Assembly (NCBI RefSeq): GCF_051020515.1
Contig: NZ_CP194857.1
Location: forward strand, 1,736,001 to 1,800,000
Reading direction: 5' to 3'
Length of the DNA stretch: 64,000 nt
DNA from: CALKWS01 sp051020515
Lineage (GTDB): Bacteria > Actinomycetota > Actinomycetes > Actinomycetales > Beutenbergiaceae
How positions within the stretch are numbered: the first letter of the stretch is position 1; each line of letters starts with the position of its first letter. Shown one piece after another: positions 39,305-48,726 of the stretch. The notes beneath the pieces are model-generated. The model ran no database searches, was not told the origin of the DNA, and saw nothing but the letters and a program-made list of their open reading frames with translations. A program made the translations under genes and the position numbers.

Positions 39305-40423
39305 ATGAAGCGTTCCGCAAGATTCAAGGTCGCGGCGGTTGCCGCGACGTTCGCGTTAACCGTAGCTGCCTGCGGCAACGGCGATGGTGACGGCAGCAAC
39401 GGTGACGGCGATGGCCACACCGACCCCGCCACTGACAGTGCCGAAACGGAGGAAGGCGACGAGGGAGGTGAAGAGGCCGGTGGCGGTGACTACGTGATCG
39501 GAGTCAGCAACACACTGGCCGGGAACGGCTGGCGGGAGCAGATGATCTGCTCGATCCAGGCCGAGTCCCTGGCCAGCGGGCAGGTCTCGGAGGTCGTGGT
39601 GTTCTCCGAGAACGCCGGGCCGACCGAGCAGGTGCAACACCTGCAGACGCTGATCTCCGAGGGCGTCGACGCCATCGTCGTCAATCCCTCCGATCCCGAG
39701 CAGCTCAACGGCATCATCGAAGAGGCTGTCAGCCAGGACATCGTCGTGGTCGCAGTGGACGCGTCCGTCAGCACCCCGGAGGCCTACATCGTGACCAACG
39801 ACCAGGTCGAGTGGGGTCGGATCGGGATGGAGTGGCTCGCCGAGGAGATCGGCGGATCGGGCGACGTCCTGTACATGCGGGGGATCGAGGGCGTCCAGTC
39901 CGATACCGACCGCCACGAAGGCGTCGAGGCCGCCCTGGCCGACTACCCGGACATCAACCTCAATACCGTGTGGACCAGTTGGGACTACACCCTGGGCGGG
40001 GAGATTGCGGTCCAGGAATTCAGCGCCCGCGATTACGACGGCGTGTGGACCACCGGCGCGGACTACACCGTGGTCAACGGCATCGAGTCGGTCGGCAAGG
40101 ACCTGGTCCCCGTGACCGGCCAGGACTCCAGCGCATTCGTCGGCCAGCTCATCGACGGCGCCCCGGGCGCCGTGGTGACCAACCCCGCCGTCATCGGTGC
40201 GGTCGGTACGAACGTTGCGTTACGCATCCTCAACGGCGAAGACGTCGATCAGACCACGATGCTCACCCCGGCGCTCTGGACGATGGAGAACGCCGCCGAG
40301 GAGATGGAAGCCGCTTTCGACCCGGACCGCGGACCGGACACCAGCGCCGCCATCGACATCGACTACCCCTTGGAGATGACGCGCGAGCAGCTGTATGCCT
40401 GCGACGGCCCCAGCGATGGCTGA
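39305..40423 (+). CDS. Ribose/simple-sugar ABC importer binding lipoprotein (RbsB-like)
   Basis: 372 residues from ATG 39305 after GGAAAGGGAG. Lipoprotein signal ends at LTVAAC, followed by a Gly/Asp/Glu-rich linker. The periplasmic-binding fold shows YVIGVSNTLAGNGWREQMICSIQ, LISEGVDAIVVNPSDPEQLN and YIVTNDQVEWGRIGMEWL. It binds the regulon's sugar outside the cell and delivers it to the two permeases. Sequence does not identify the sugar; RbsB relatives bind ribose, galactose, inositol and others. Confidence 0.92.
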   Translation: MKRSARFKVAAVAATFALTVAACGNGDGDGSNGDGDGHTDPATDSAETEEGDEGGEEAGGGDYVIGVSNTLAGNGWREQMICSIQAESLASGQVSEVVVFSENAGPTEQVQHLQTLISEGVDAIVVNPSDPEQLNGIIEEAVSQDIVVVAVDASVSTPEAYIVTNDQVEWGRIGMEWLAEEIGGSGDVLYMRGIEGVQSDTDRHEGVEAALADYPDINLNTVWTSWDYTLGGEIAVQEFSARDYDGVWTTGADYTVVNGIESVGKDLVPVTGQDSSAFVGQLIDGAPGAVVTNPAVIGAVGTNVALRILNGEDVDQTTMLTPALWTMENAAEEMEAAFDPDRGPDTSAAIDIDYPLEMTREQLYACDGPSDG

Positions 40424-40444
40424 TCGAGCCACCGATTCGCACGG

Positions 40445-40480
40445 TGTGCCGGGAACGAGTTCACCCTCGTTCCCGGCACA
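40445..40480 (+). terminator. 15-bp perfect hairpin between binding protein and ATPase genes
   Basis: TGTGCCGGGAACGAG / CTCGTTCCCGGCACA with a 6-nt loop, starting 21 bases past the binding-protein stop, without a U-run. Its place suggests partial termination or mRNA protection giving more binding protein than transporter. Confidence 0.75.
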
Positions 40481-40524
40481 TCTGCGAGGTCCGGTACGCC
40501 CACGTGGGAGGATGATCGCACGCG

Positions 40525-42015
40525 ATGGACGCTGAACCACTTCTGCATGCCGAAGCCGTGGCCAAGTCCTACGGTGCGGTGCGTGCACTCCGGTCTGCGG
40601 ACCTGACGGTTCGGCACGGTGAAGCCCATGCTCTGCTCGGAGCCAATGGCGCCGGAAAGTCCACGTTCGTCAAGATTCTCACCGGTGTCATCACCAAGGA
40701 TGCCGGGAGCATCACCATGGAGGGGAAGCCGGTCGCGCTGCGCTCTCCGGCGCAGGGCTACGAACGGGGGATCGCCTCGGTCTTCCAGGACCCCGCCATG
40801 ATCCCGGACCTGACGGTCCGGGCGAACCTCAGACTCACCGGTACCGACCCGGCCGCGGTGACCGCTGAACTCGAGCGGCTCGGCATCCATGGGCTGGACC
40901 TGGCCGAACGGGTCAGCGAGGTGCCGTTGCCGTTCCTGCGGATGCTCGACCTGGCCCGGGCCCTCTCGCATCAGCCTCGATTACTCATCCTCGATGAGAT
41001 CACCGCGGCACTGCCCTCCGACCTCAGCGACAAGGTCACCGAGGTGATGGCCCGCCAAACGGCCGCCGGCGGCTCGGTGTTGTTCATCTCGCACAGACTG
41101 GAAGAGGTGATCGAGCACTGCGACATGTGCACCGTCTTCCGGGACGGCGGCGACGTGGCGTCCTTCGCCCCGAAGGACGGACGCGAGGAGCGCATCGTCA
41201 ACTCGATGCTTGGCGAGGGTGCCGCCGGCGAACAGGAGCAGGGACGGCGATCGCGAGCCGAACGGCCCGAGATCCACGAGCCGTCCCTGGTGGTCCGCGG
41301 GCTGAGCGCCGGCGACATCCTGGACGATGTGAACCTCTCGGTCACCCCCGGTGAGGTGGTGGGCATCACCGCACTGGAGGGTCAGGGGCAAGAGGCGCTC
41401 TTCGACGTGCTTGCCGGTGCCCAGCGCCCACGCGCCGGCGAGATCGTGGTGGATGGGGAACGGCTGAACGCGCGTCACCCCGCCGCGGCCATCAGCCAAG
41501 GGGTCGCCCTCGTCCCGGCTGACCGCACGCTGGCGATCCTGCCGAAGCGCTCAATCCGGGAGAACATCGCGCTGCCCTCCCGGGCGCGCTTCTGGCGGTG
41601 GGGGCCCATCTCCCGCCGCAAGGAGAACCGCGCTGTCAACGGAGCCATCGATCGGCTCTCCATCGATACCCGGGCGGCATCTCAGGCCCGGCGCCTCTCG
41701 GGCGGAAACCAACAGAAGCTCACCATCGGTCGGTGGCTCGCCGAGGGATTCCGAACGCTGCTGCTCTTCGACCCGACCCGGGGTATCGACATCGGAACCA
41801 AGCGGCAGATATATGACCTCATTCGTGACCTTGCCGAGGAAGGGGCGGCGATCGTGATGTACACCAGCGAACTGCGCGAGATCGAACTCGTCTGTGATCG
41901 CGCCCTGGTGCTCTACCGCGGGCGCGTCGTCGCCGAACTGCCGGCCGACGCCGGTGAAGAGGCACTCCTGCGCGCTGCCCACGGCTTCGTCGAGGCATCG
42001 GAGGCGGGAACGTGA
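40525..42015 (+). CDS. Simple-sugar ABC importer ATPase with two ATP-binding domains (RbsA-like)
   Basis: 496 residues. Domain 1 has Walker A LLGANGAGKST, Walker B LILDEITAAL and ISHRLEEVIEHC, but its signature is degenerate (PLPFLRMLDLARAL). Domain 2 has the usual weak P-loop (GITALEGQGQEALFDVLAG), LSGGNQQKLTIGRWL and LLLFDPTRGIDIGTK. This asymmetric pair is normal in RbsA/MglA. The stop overlaps the first permease (GTGA at 42012). Confidence 0.93.
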   Translation: MDAEPLLHAEAVAKSYGAVRALRSADLTVRHGEAHALLGANGAGKSTFVKILTGVITKDAGSITMEGKPVALRSPAQGYERGIASVFQDPAMIPDLTVRANLRLTGTDPAAVTAELERLGIHGLDLAERVSEVPLPFLRMLDLARALSHQPRLLILDEITAALPSDLSDKVTEVMARQTAAGGSVLFISHRLEEVIEHCDMCTVFRDGGDVASFAPKDGREERIVNSMLGEGAAGEQEQGRRSRAERPEIHEPSLVVRGLSAGDILDDVNLSVTPGEVVGITALEGQGQEALFDVLAGAQRPRAGEIVVDGERLNARHPAAAISQGVALVPADRTLAILPKRSIRENIALPSRARFWRWGPISRRKENRAVNGAIDRLSIDTRAASQARRLSGGNQQKLTIGRWLAEGFRTLLLFDPTRGIDIGTKRQIYDLIRDLAEEGAAIVMYTSELREIELVCDRALVLYRGRVVAELPADAGEEALLRAAHGFVEASEAGT

Positions 42016-43015
42016 CCGAGGTCGCGCCACAGACCACAGTGCCCAAACCCTCCAGTGCAGCCGCGCGCTTCCGGCAACGCAACGGCTGGGTCGTCGGGTT
42101 GGCGCTCCTGTTGGTCGGCATGATCGTCCTGCGCTCCACCCAGGTGGCGAACTTCGGGGGATTCGAGGTGCGCGCGCTGGCCGCGGGCGGCCTGATGCTC
42201 GCCTTCCTGGCGATGGCGCAGGGCGTGGTGGTCCTCTCCGGAGGCATCAACCTGGCGGTCGGTGCGCTGATGGTGCTGGCGAACTGCGTCTCAGCGCTGC
42301 TCATGGAGGACTCCTCCTTCGCGATGAGCATCGTCGTGGCGATCCTCACCATCATCGGCACAGCATTGCTGTCGGGACTGATGGGCTGGATCATCACGGT
42401 CTCGGGCATGCCCGACATCGTCGTCACCCTCTCGCGCTGCACTTCACGTTCGTGGGGCTGGCCCTGTTCATCCTCGGCGGGCCCGGAGGGCGAGCCAACC
42501 CGGATTTCGCGAACATGATCGTCGGCGGATTCTCCAACCCCTGGCCCTCGTTGCTGTGGCTTTCGGCGGTCTTCTGCTTGATCTGGCTGCCGTTCCGGTA
42601 CAGCAGGTCGGGGATCGCAACCTATGCGATCGGCAGCGACCGGCAAGCGGCGTTCCTGGCCGGTGTCATCGTCAAGCGAGCCAGGGTGAAGGCATACCTG
42701 ATCTCCGGGGTATTCGCCGGCTTCGCCGGACTGGTGACCACCGCCCTGCTCGGTAGCGGAAGCCCCCAGGGCACGGTCGCCCTCGGGGCGCTGCTGAGTT
42801 CGGTGGCCGCCGTCGTGCTGGGTGGTGTGGCGCTCGCCGGTGGCCGCGGCCAACTCCTGGGACCGGTGCTCGCGGCGTTCGTCCTCACCCTCATCCCCTC
42901 GATCCTGCTGAGCATGGGCGTCAACTCGAACATCGCGACGCTGCTCCAGGGCCTGATCATCATCGTGGTGGTCATGCTCGGGGGCTTCCTTGAGATGAAG
43001 CGGAGGAAGTTATGA
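42012..43015 (+). CDS. Simple-sugar ABC importer permease 1 (RbsC-like), frameshifted
   Basis: About 334 residues. MTEVAPQTTVPKPSSAAARFRQRN...GMPDIVVTL is in one frame; (A)LHFTFVGLALFILGGPGG...GGFLEMKRRKL follows in another. The break is near 42432, where CTCTCGCGCTG probably should read CTCGCGCTG (two extra bases). Eight to ten hydrophobic segments and the RbsC-like GGINLAVGALM motif are present. It forms a heterodimeric channel with permease 2, whose ATG overlaps its stop. Confidence 0.88.
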
Positions 43016-44028
43016 CCAGCGCCGCCACCACCCCGCAGGCAGCCGCCGCGAGCGAGGGCCCAACGGGCACCGAACGCGCTCGCAACTACCTCACCGACCA
43101 TCCGATCATCGTGCTCAGCGTGGTCTTCGTGCTGTTCTACCTCGTGACCGCAGCCTTGGATCCCAGCCTGTTCACCGTCCGGGGTCTGCGCTCGATCCTG
43201 CTGCTGGCCTGCCCGCTGGCCTTGTTCGCCGCCGGGCAGACCCTCGCCTTCCTCACCGGGGGAATCGACCTGTCGGTGGCGATGATCGCGAACTTCGCCG
43301 CGTATGTGGTGGCGACCCAGAGCGGTGCCGGGACTGCGACCGCCTTGGCCCTGGGCCTCGCCGTGGGAGTCGGGGCCGGGTTGCTCAACGGCATCGGGGT
43401 CGGTGTGTTCAGGGTGCACCCGCTGATCATGACGATCGGAATGTCCAGCGTCCTGCTCGGGGTGGTCTCCGTGGGCCAGGCGAGCGGCGGCTTCCTCTCC
43501 GGTTCCGCCGTAGTCCCGCGGCTCCTGCAGCAACTCGGCGGGGGCACGCTGATCGGCCCGATACCGCTCAACGCCGTGGTGTGGGCGGGGATCTCGGTGT
43601 TCTTGATCTGGATGCTGGCCAGGTCCGGCCTGGGCCGCAACATCTATGCCGTGGGCGACAACGCCATCGCCTGCCGCCTGTCCGGTATCAAGGTGTGGCA
43701 GGTCCTGATCGTCACCTACGCCCTCGTCGGAGTTCTGGCCGCGATCGCGGGCATGATCATCTCGGGCACCTCCGGGTCGGTCGGTCCCAGCCAGTCGAAC
43801 TCACTCCTGCTGCCGAGCATCGCGGCCGCCGTCATCGGCGGCACCTCGATCCTGGGCGGGTCCGGCGGCTACGGGGGCACCGTCGTCGGGGCGCTGGTGC
43901 TGACCGTGCTGAACCGGCTGATGCTCACGCTGGGCGCCGGTCAGGCGGTGCAGCAGATGGTCTACGGGATCATCGTGCTCGCGTTGGCGTGGGCGTACGT
44001 GGCGGTGTCCCGCCAGCGCTCGGACTAG
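43012..44028 (+). CDS. Simple-sugar ABC importer permease 2 (RbsC-like)
   Basis: 338 residues, about ten hydrophobic helices, with LTGGIDLSVAMIANFAAY (the RbsC signature), GIKVWQVLIVTYALVG and SLLLPSIAAAVIGGTSILGGSGG. The frame is intact. Overlaps permease 1 by ATGA. Together with the ATPase and lipoprotein it completes a CUT2-type importer. Confidence 0.92.
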   Translation: MTSAATTPQAAAASEGPTGTERARNYLTDHPIIVLSVVFVLFYLVTAALDPSLFTVRGLRSILLLACPLALFAAGQTLAFLTGGIDLSVAMIANFAAYVVATQSGAGTATALALGLAVGVGAGLLNGIGVGVFRVHPLIMTIGMSSVLLGVVSVGQASGGFLSGSAVVPRLLQQLGGGTLIGPIPLNAVVWAGISVFLIWMLARSGLGRNIYAVGDNAIACRLSGIKVWQVLIVTYALVGVLAAIAGMIISGTSGSVGPSQSNSLLLPSIAAAVIGGTSILGGSGGYGGTVVGALVLTVLNRLMLTLGAGQAVQQMVYGIIVLALAWAYVAVSRQRSD

Positions 44029-44047
44029 CAGAACAAGGAGAGGGTCG

Positions 44048-45205
44048 ATGGCGGACGACGGCGGGCCGGTCAAGGCAGCGGTCATTGGCACGGGATTCAT
44101 CGGGCTGGTTCATGCTGAGGCAGTGCGCCGAGCCGGTGGCCACCTGGCCGGGGTGCTGGGCTCGGCACCGGAGCGCGCCGCGGCGCCGGCGGACCGGCTG
44201 GGGGTGCCGGCCTACCGGGACATGACCGAATTGCTTGATTCCGATGTCGACGTCGTGCACGTCGCCACCCCGAACCACCTGCACGCCGAGCAGGCGGCCG
44301 CCGTCATCGAGGCCGGTAAGCACGTCGTCTGTGAGAAGCCCCTGACCACGAACATCTCCGACGCCCGCCGGCTGCGGGGCTTGGCCGAGGAGCGTGGGCT
44401 CGTCAATGCGCTGTGTTTCAACCTGCGCTTCTATCCGCTCATCCACCACGCCCGCAGCATGGTCGCCGCCGACGCGATCGGAGCGCCCCGGCTTGTCACC
44501 GGAAACTACCTGCAGGACTGGTTGCTGTACGAAACCGACTGGAACTGGCGGGTGGAGACGGCGCTGGCGGGGCAGACCCGGGCGGTGGCGGACATCGGAA
44601 GCCACTGGCTCGATGCGACCTCATGGGTGATCGGGGAACCCATCGAGGCCGTCTACGCCCAACTGCACACGTTCGTGCCCACCCGGATCAAGCCGTCGGG
44701 CTCAAGGGAGACATTCTCTGCCGGTGCCGGGCACACCGGTACGCCGGTGCCGATCGACACCGACGACGCCGCCCAGGTGCTGTTGCGGTATGCGGGGGGA
44801 GCGCGCGGGGCGATGACCGTGTCGCAGGTCTCGGCCGGACGGAAGAACTCGATGTCCTTCGAGGTCGATGGATCGACGGCGGCGCTCTCCTGGGCTTCCC
44901 AGAACCCCGATGAGTTGTGGATCGGCCACCGCGACCGGCCCAATGAGGTGCAGCACCGAGATCCGGTCACGTTGAGCGAAACCGCCGCGGAGATTACCTT
45001 CTACCCCGGAGGGCACGTCGAGGGGTTCGGGGAGACCTTCCGCGGCCTGTTCGAGCGGGTCTACCAGGATGTCGCAGCCGGAAGCCCCGGCGCGGAGCCC
45101 GCCTACCCCACCTTCACCGACGGCCTGCGGGCCTTGGCGGTGGAGGAAGCGATTCGGATCAGTGCGGCCCAGGACCGATGGGTCGATGTGGAGAGGATCA
45201 CGTGA
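44048..45205 (+). CDS. Gfo/Idh/MocA-family NAD(P)-dependent sugar dehydrogenase 1
   Basis: 385 residues from ATG 44048 after AAGGAGAGG. Rossmann motif AAVIGTGFIGLVHAEAVRRAGG, then VATPNHLHAEQAAAVIEAGKHVVCEKPLTTN with the family's catalytic Lys (EKP) and NLRFYPLIHHARSMV; DIGSHWLD holds the conserved His. It probably oxidises a sugar, inositol or glycoside hydroxyl. Its stop overlaps the TIM-barrel gene (TGATG at 45203), a pairing common in inositol and 3-keto-sugar pathways. Confidence 0.9.
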   Translation: MADDGGPVKAAVIGTGFIGLVHAEAVRRAGGHLAGVLGSAPERAAAPADRLGVPAYRDMTELLDSDVDVVHVATPNHLHAEQAAAVIEAGKHVVCEKPLTTNISDARRLRGLAEERGLVNALCFNLRFYPLIHHARSMVAADAIGAPRLVTGNYLQDWLLYETDWNWRVETALAGQTRAVADIGSHWLDATSWVIGEPIEAVYAQLHTFVPTRIKPSGSRETFSAGAGHTGTPVPIDTDDAAQVLLRYAGGARGAMTVSQVSAGRKNSMSFEVDGSTAALSWASQNPDELWIGHRDRPNEVQHRDPVTLSETAAEITFYPGGHVEGFGETFRGLFERVYQDVAAGSPGAEPAYPTFTDGLRALAVEEAIRISAAQDRWVDVERIT

Positions 45206-46128
45206 TGAAACTCGGACTGTTGACCGCCCCCTTCGAGAACACGCCGTTGACCGAGGTCGCCGCCTGGGCCGCCTCGGTCGGCTACGAACAGCTCGAGGTC
45301 GCCTGCTGGCCCCAATCGGGGATGGAGGCGCGCCGGTACGCCGGTACCGCGCACCTGCCCATCGAGGACATGACGGCCGAACGCGGAACGGAGATCGTCG
45401 GCGAACTCGCCGACCTCGGGATCAGCATCTCGGCGCTGGGCTACTACCCGAACAACCTGCACCCGGATGAGAGTGCGCGGACCGCGGCCAATGAGCACAC
45501 CAAGGCGGTGATCCGCGCCGCGAGCCTGATGGGAGTGCCGATGATCAGCACCTTCATCGGTGCCGATCACACCCGGTCGCTGGAGGAGAACTACGCCCGC
45601 GCCCTCCAGGTGTTTCCCGAGATCGTCGCCTATGCCGCCGAGCACGACGTACGCATCGCGATCGAGAACTGCCCGATGATCTTCTCCGCTGATGAATGGC
45701 CATCAGGGAAGAATCTGGCCTACAACCCCGTCATCTGGCGCCGGATGTTCGAGGACTTCGAGGGCGAGACCCTCGGCCTGAATCTCGACCCCTCGCACCT
45801 GCACTGGCTCATGATCGACCCGCAACGGGTGGTGCGCGAGTTCGCCGATCGGATCTACCACGTCCACATCAAGGACCTGGAGATCGACCGCGAAGGGTTG
45901 TATGAGAACGGCAGCATGTCCGCCGGCGTCGGTTGGCAGGTGCCGCGGCTGCCCGGGCTGGGTGAGGTCGATTGGGCAAGGTTCGTCGCGGCGTTGTACC
46001 GGGCGGGTTACGACGGCGTGCTCTGCGTGGAGCACGAGGACCGTGACTTCGAAGGTAGCGACGACCTGGTGAAGAAGGGCTTCATCATGGCTCGGGACGT
46101 GATCCGTCCGCTGGTGCCGCTGCTGTAG
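45205..46128 (+). CDS. TIM-barrel sugar phosphate isomerase/epimerase (AP endonuclease 2 fold)
   Basis: 307 residues from ATG 45205, 9 bases after GAGAGG. Metal ligands typical of the family are visible: Glu in AIENCPM, Asp/His in LGLNLDPSHLHW, His in HVHIKD and Glu in VLCVEHED. Relatives include IolE/IolI, hydroxypyruvate isomerase, tagatose epimerases and keto-sugar lyases. It probably acts on the product of the adjacent Gfo/Idh enzyme. Last gene of the plus-strand importer operon. Confidence 0.88.
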   Translation: MKLGLLTAPFENTPLTEVAAWAASVGYEQLEVACWPQSGMEARRYAGTAHLPIEDMTAERGTEIVGELADLGISISALGYYPNNLHPDESARTAANEHTKAVIRAASLMGVPMISTFIGADHTRSLEENYARALQVFPEIVAYAAEHDVRIAIENCPMIFSADEWPSGKNLAYNPVIWRRMFEDFEGETLGLNLDPSHLHWLMIDPQRVVREFADRIYHVHIKDLEIDREGLYENGSMSAGVGWQVPRLPGLGEVDWARFVAALYRAGYDGVLCVEHEDRDFEGSDDLVKKGFIMARDVIRPLVPLL

Positions 46129-46162
46129 CGACGCCCGGGTGATCGCGGAGCGGCAGCACGGT

Positions 46163-46194
46163 GGTGCGGGGGCGGACCGACCCGCCCCCGCACC
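46163..46194. terminator. Bidirectional hairpin between convergent TIM-barrel and Gfo/Idh 2 genes
   Basis: GGTGCGGGGGCGG and CCGCCCCCGCACC form a 13-bp perfect stem with a 6-nt loop in a 72-base gap. Confidence 0.8.
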
Positions 46195-46200
46195 GGCGCA

Positions 46201-47397
46201 TCAGGAGGTGACCTGCTCCATGACCTCGCCGCTCTCGCTGTGCTGGTAGAGCACCTTGGAGCGCCCGTCGGGCAGGGTCTCCCGCTTGATCACCGGATGC
46301 CCCTCGAACGACTCGGCCTGTCGGGAGATGCGTGGCGTCGACCCCCCGCGCCAATCGACCAACTCGACCGGTTCCCACCGACCACTGTCGGAGGAGGTGA
46401 AGCAGGCGTCCATGATCGCGTTGACCACATACCCGTCGTAGAAGGTCTCCTGCGGGGTGGTGCCGTTGTCGATGGAGTCGAACATGTCGACGAACATGTC
46501 GACGTAGCCCAGCTCGTTGATCTCATCGCCCACCGGGAAGAGCCAGCCGCTGTCACTCTCGGCCTTCTCCGCGACGTAGCCCTCGCCCACGCCGGTGGTG
46601 AACATGTCGAACCCGGTGCGCAGGAAGTGGTTGAGCCAGATGGTGCCCTCGGTTCCGGACACCTCATCGCGCAGGTCCATGCCGCCCCGGAACGCCCAGG
46701 AGACCTCGAACTGGCCGATCGCTCCGGACTCGAACTTGATCAGGGCCACCGCGTGGTCCTCTGCGGTGATCGGATGGACCAGGGTGTCCTTCCAGCAGAA
46801 CACCTCCACCGGCCGGTTGTCCTTGCCGATGAAGTTGCGGCAGATCTCGATGCAATGACAGCCCAGGTCCACGATCGCGCCACCGCCGGCCCGGTTCTCG
46901 TCCCAGAACCAGGCGCTGTGGGGGCCGGGGTGGGTCTCGCGGGAGCGGACCCAGAGAATGTCCCCGAGCGCGCCCTCCTGGACCGACTTCACGGCCGCGA
47001 GGGTCTTCGGGGTGTAGACCAGGTCCTCCAGGTAGCCGGCGAAGACGCCGTGGTGCTCGACGATGTCGAGCATCTCCTTGGCCTCGGCCGCGGTGCGCCC
47101 CAGAGGCTTGGTGCACAGGACATGTTTGCCGTTCTCGGCGGCCAGCCGCACCGCCTCGACGTGCATGTCGTTCGGCAGCCCGATGATGACCGTGTCGATC
47201 TCCGGATCGGAGCAGGCGGCCTCCAGCGACGTCGTCGATCGGGGCACGTCCCAGCGTTCCGTGAAGGCGGCACCCCGTTCCTCGGTGCGGGAGTAGACAA
47301 GCTCGACCCGATCGCGGTTTCGACCACGATGCAGGGTAGCGGTGTAGAAGTCACCGATCAGGCCGGTGCCGAGCATGGCAATGCGATGTGCAGTCAC
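46201..47397 (-). CDS. Gfo/Idh/MocA-family NAD(P)-dependent dehydrogenase 2
   Basis: 398 residues from GTG 47397. Rossmann motif IAMLGTGLIGDFYTATLHRGRNRDRVELV, VIIGLPNDMHVEAVRLAAENGKHVLCTKPLGRT (KP catalytic Lys in TKP) and GGGAIVDLGCHCIEICRNFIG. Only distantly similar to dehydrogenase 1. It is alone on the minus strand but its promoter carries motif site 4, shared with the divergent SIS gene. Family members oxidise C2-C3 hydroxyls or reduce keto-sugars; substrate unknown. Confidence 0.9.
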   Translation of the reverse strand: MTAHRIAMLGTGLIGDFYTATLHRGRNRDRVELVYSRTEERGAAFTERWDVPRSTTSLEAACSDPEIDTVIIGLPNDMHVEAVRLAAENGKHVLCTKPLGRTAAEAKEMLDIVEHHGVFAGYLEDLVYTPKTLAAVKSVQEGALGDILWVRSRETHPGPHSAWFWDENRAGGGAIVDLGCHCIEICRNFIGKDNRPVEVFCWKDTLVHPITAEDHAVALIKFESGAIGQFEVSWAFRGGMDLRDEVSGTEGTIWLNHFLRTGFDMFTTGVGEGYVAEKAESDSGWLFPVGDEINELGYVDMFVDMFDSIDNGTTPQETFYDGYVVNAIMDACFTSSDSGRWEPVELVDWRGGSTPRISRQAESFEGHPVIKRETLPDGRSKVLYQHSESGEVMEQVTS

Positions 47398-47433
47398 GGG
47401 GAGAACCTCTCGTCGTCGAGTCAACCACCAAAA

Positions 47434-47444
47434 GTATAGACAAG
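47434..47444 (+). promoter_or_regulatory. GntR regulon motif, site 4 (Gfo/Idh 2 and SIS 2 divergent promoter)
   Basis: GTATAGACAAG, 10 of 11 consensus matches, in the 93-base gap between two divergent genes; preceded by AA as at site 5. Confidence 0.7.
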
Positions 47445-47490
47445 ACTGTAGCGTCAGACCAGACTTCACACGTTCAGAAGGAGGGAGTCG

Positions 47491-48529
47491 ATGGATTCTC
47501 GCACCGGGGTACGAATGCGCGCGGATATGGCCGATCAGCCCGGATGGTTGCGCGGGTTGGACGATCGACGCGTCGAGGTAGCCCAGGCGCTGGCGGGGCA
47601 GGTCCTCGGGATCCCGGGGCCCGGCCTGTGGACCCTCGCGCGCGGCTCGTCGGCTCACGCGGCGAGCATGGTGGCACCATGGCTGGCCCGCGCGGTGGGC
47701 GCTCCGGTGCCGGCGCTACGCGTTGACGCCGTGTTGTCCGAGCCCGCCGCGCTGCCGGCGCCGGGGGCAACGGTGATCGTGATCAGTCAATCGGGTCGGA
47801 CACCGGATGTGGTCGATGCGGCGCGCCGGCTGCGCTCCGCCGGGTGCCGTGTGGTCGCCCTGGTCAACGAGCGCGGCGCGCTGGCGTCGGAGGCTTCGTA
47901 TGTGTTGGAACTTGGAGTCGGTGCCGAACGCGCGATCCCGGCGACCAAGACGGTGCTCGCCCAGGTGGCGCTGCTGTGGCTGCTAGGGATCGAGGCCGCC
48001 TCGCAGCGCGGGGGTCCCAACGGCGCCAAGAGGCAGGTGGTGGTCGAGCCGTTGGTCGATGCGGTCGCCGATGCGCTCGCCGATACCGTGCCGGTCGACC
48101 GGGCGGTTGAACGGCTTGCTTCGGCGCCGCCGGTCGCCGGGACCGGGAGAGGCGTCACGGGCGGGCTGGCGGCGGAATGGGCACACAAGGTGATGGAGAC
48201 CTCGGGGTTACCCATCTATGCGGCCAGCGCCCCAGAACTGGCACACGGGCCCGTTGCCATCGCGACCTCAGGACGAAGCGTGGTCGGCTTCGCCGTCGGC
48301 ACCGCCGCTCGACGCACCGTGGCCGACGTGCTGAGCCGGGCCGAGGCGCGTGGTGCCGAGACCGCGCTCGTCGCCCCCGGAGGCACGATCCAGTTGCCGC
48401 AGGATGAACTCCCCGGCCTGCTCGCGCGGCCTGGTCCGGGCCCAGATGCTGGCCGAACGGATGGCCGTGGCGTTCGGGCAGGATCCTGACACCGCCTTCG
48501 GGCTGGCCAAGGTCACCGCGACACCGTGA
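47491..48529 (+). CDS. Tandem-SIS sugar isomerase/deaminase (GlmS-isomerase/NagB-II/AgaS type), frameshifted at the end
   Basis: About 345 residues. Two SIS domains resembling the isomerase half of GlmS: TLARGSSAHAASMVAPWLARAV, VISQSGRTPDVVDAARRLRSAG, ERAIPATKTVLAQVALLWLLG, then APELAHGPVAIAT. There is no glutaminase domain. Such stand-alone proteins deaminate or isomerise amino-sugar phosphates or fructosamine phosphates. Near 48428 one extra G breaks the end; restoring it gives LVRAQMLAERMAVAFGQDPDTAFGLAKVTATP and a stop at 48527. It suggests that the regulon's sugar is an amino or N-acetylated sugar, which is inference. Confidence 0.85.
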
Positions 48530-48645
48530 TGTCCCCCAGAGGCTGGCTCCGGCGTCGGTGTCGATGACAGGACCCGGCGGGCTCCGTCCGGGCAGGCGAA
48601 GTGGAAGGTCGCCGTCTCACTTGACCAGACTGAGGATACTAGGAA

Positions 48646-48656
48646 GTATAGACAAC
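48646..48656 (+). promoter_or_regulatory. GntR regulon motif, site 5 (deoC promoter)
   Basis: GTATAGACAAC, the perfect consensus, 71 bases before the aldolase start. The 197-base gap between SIS 2 and this gene holds no gene. Confidence 0.72.
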
Positions 48657-48726
48657 CACCCGTTGCTCCGTGCATCCGGGGCAGGCCAGCGCAGCGTTGG
48701 CGTCAATCTGAGACCCAGGAGACCCG

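Noticed and set aside
46240..47439. 399-codon plus-strand open frame opposite Gfo/Idh 2
   Set aside because: Shadow of the opposite strand; no ribosome site or recognisable domain.
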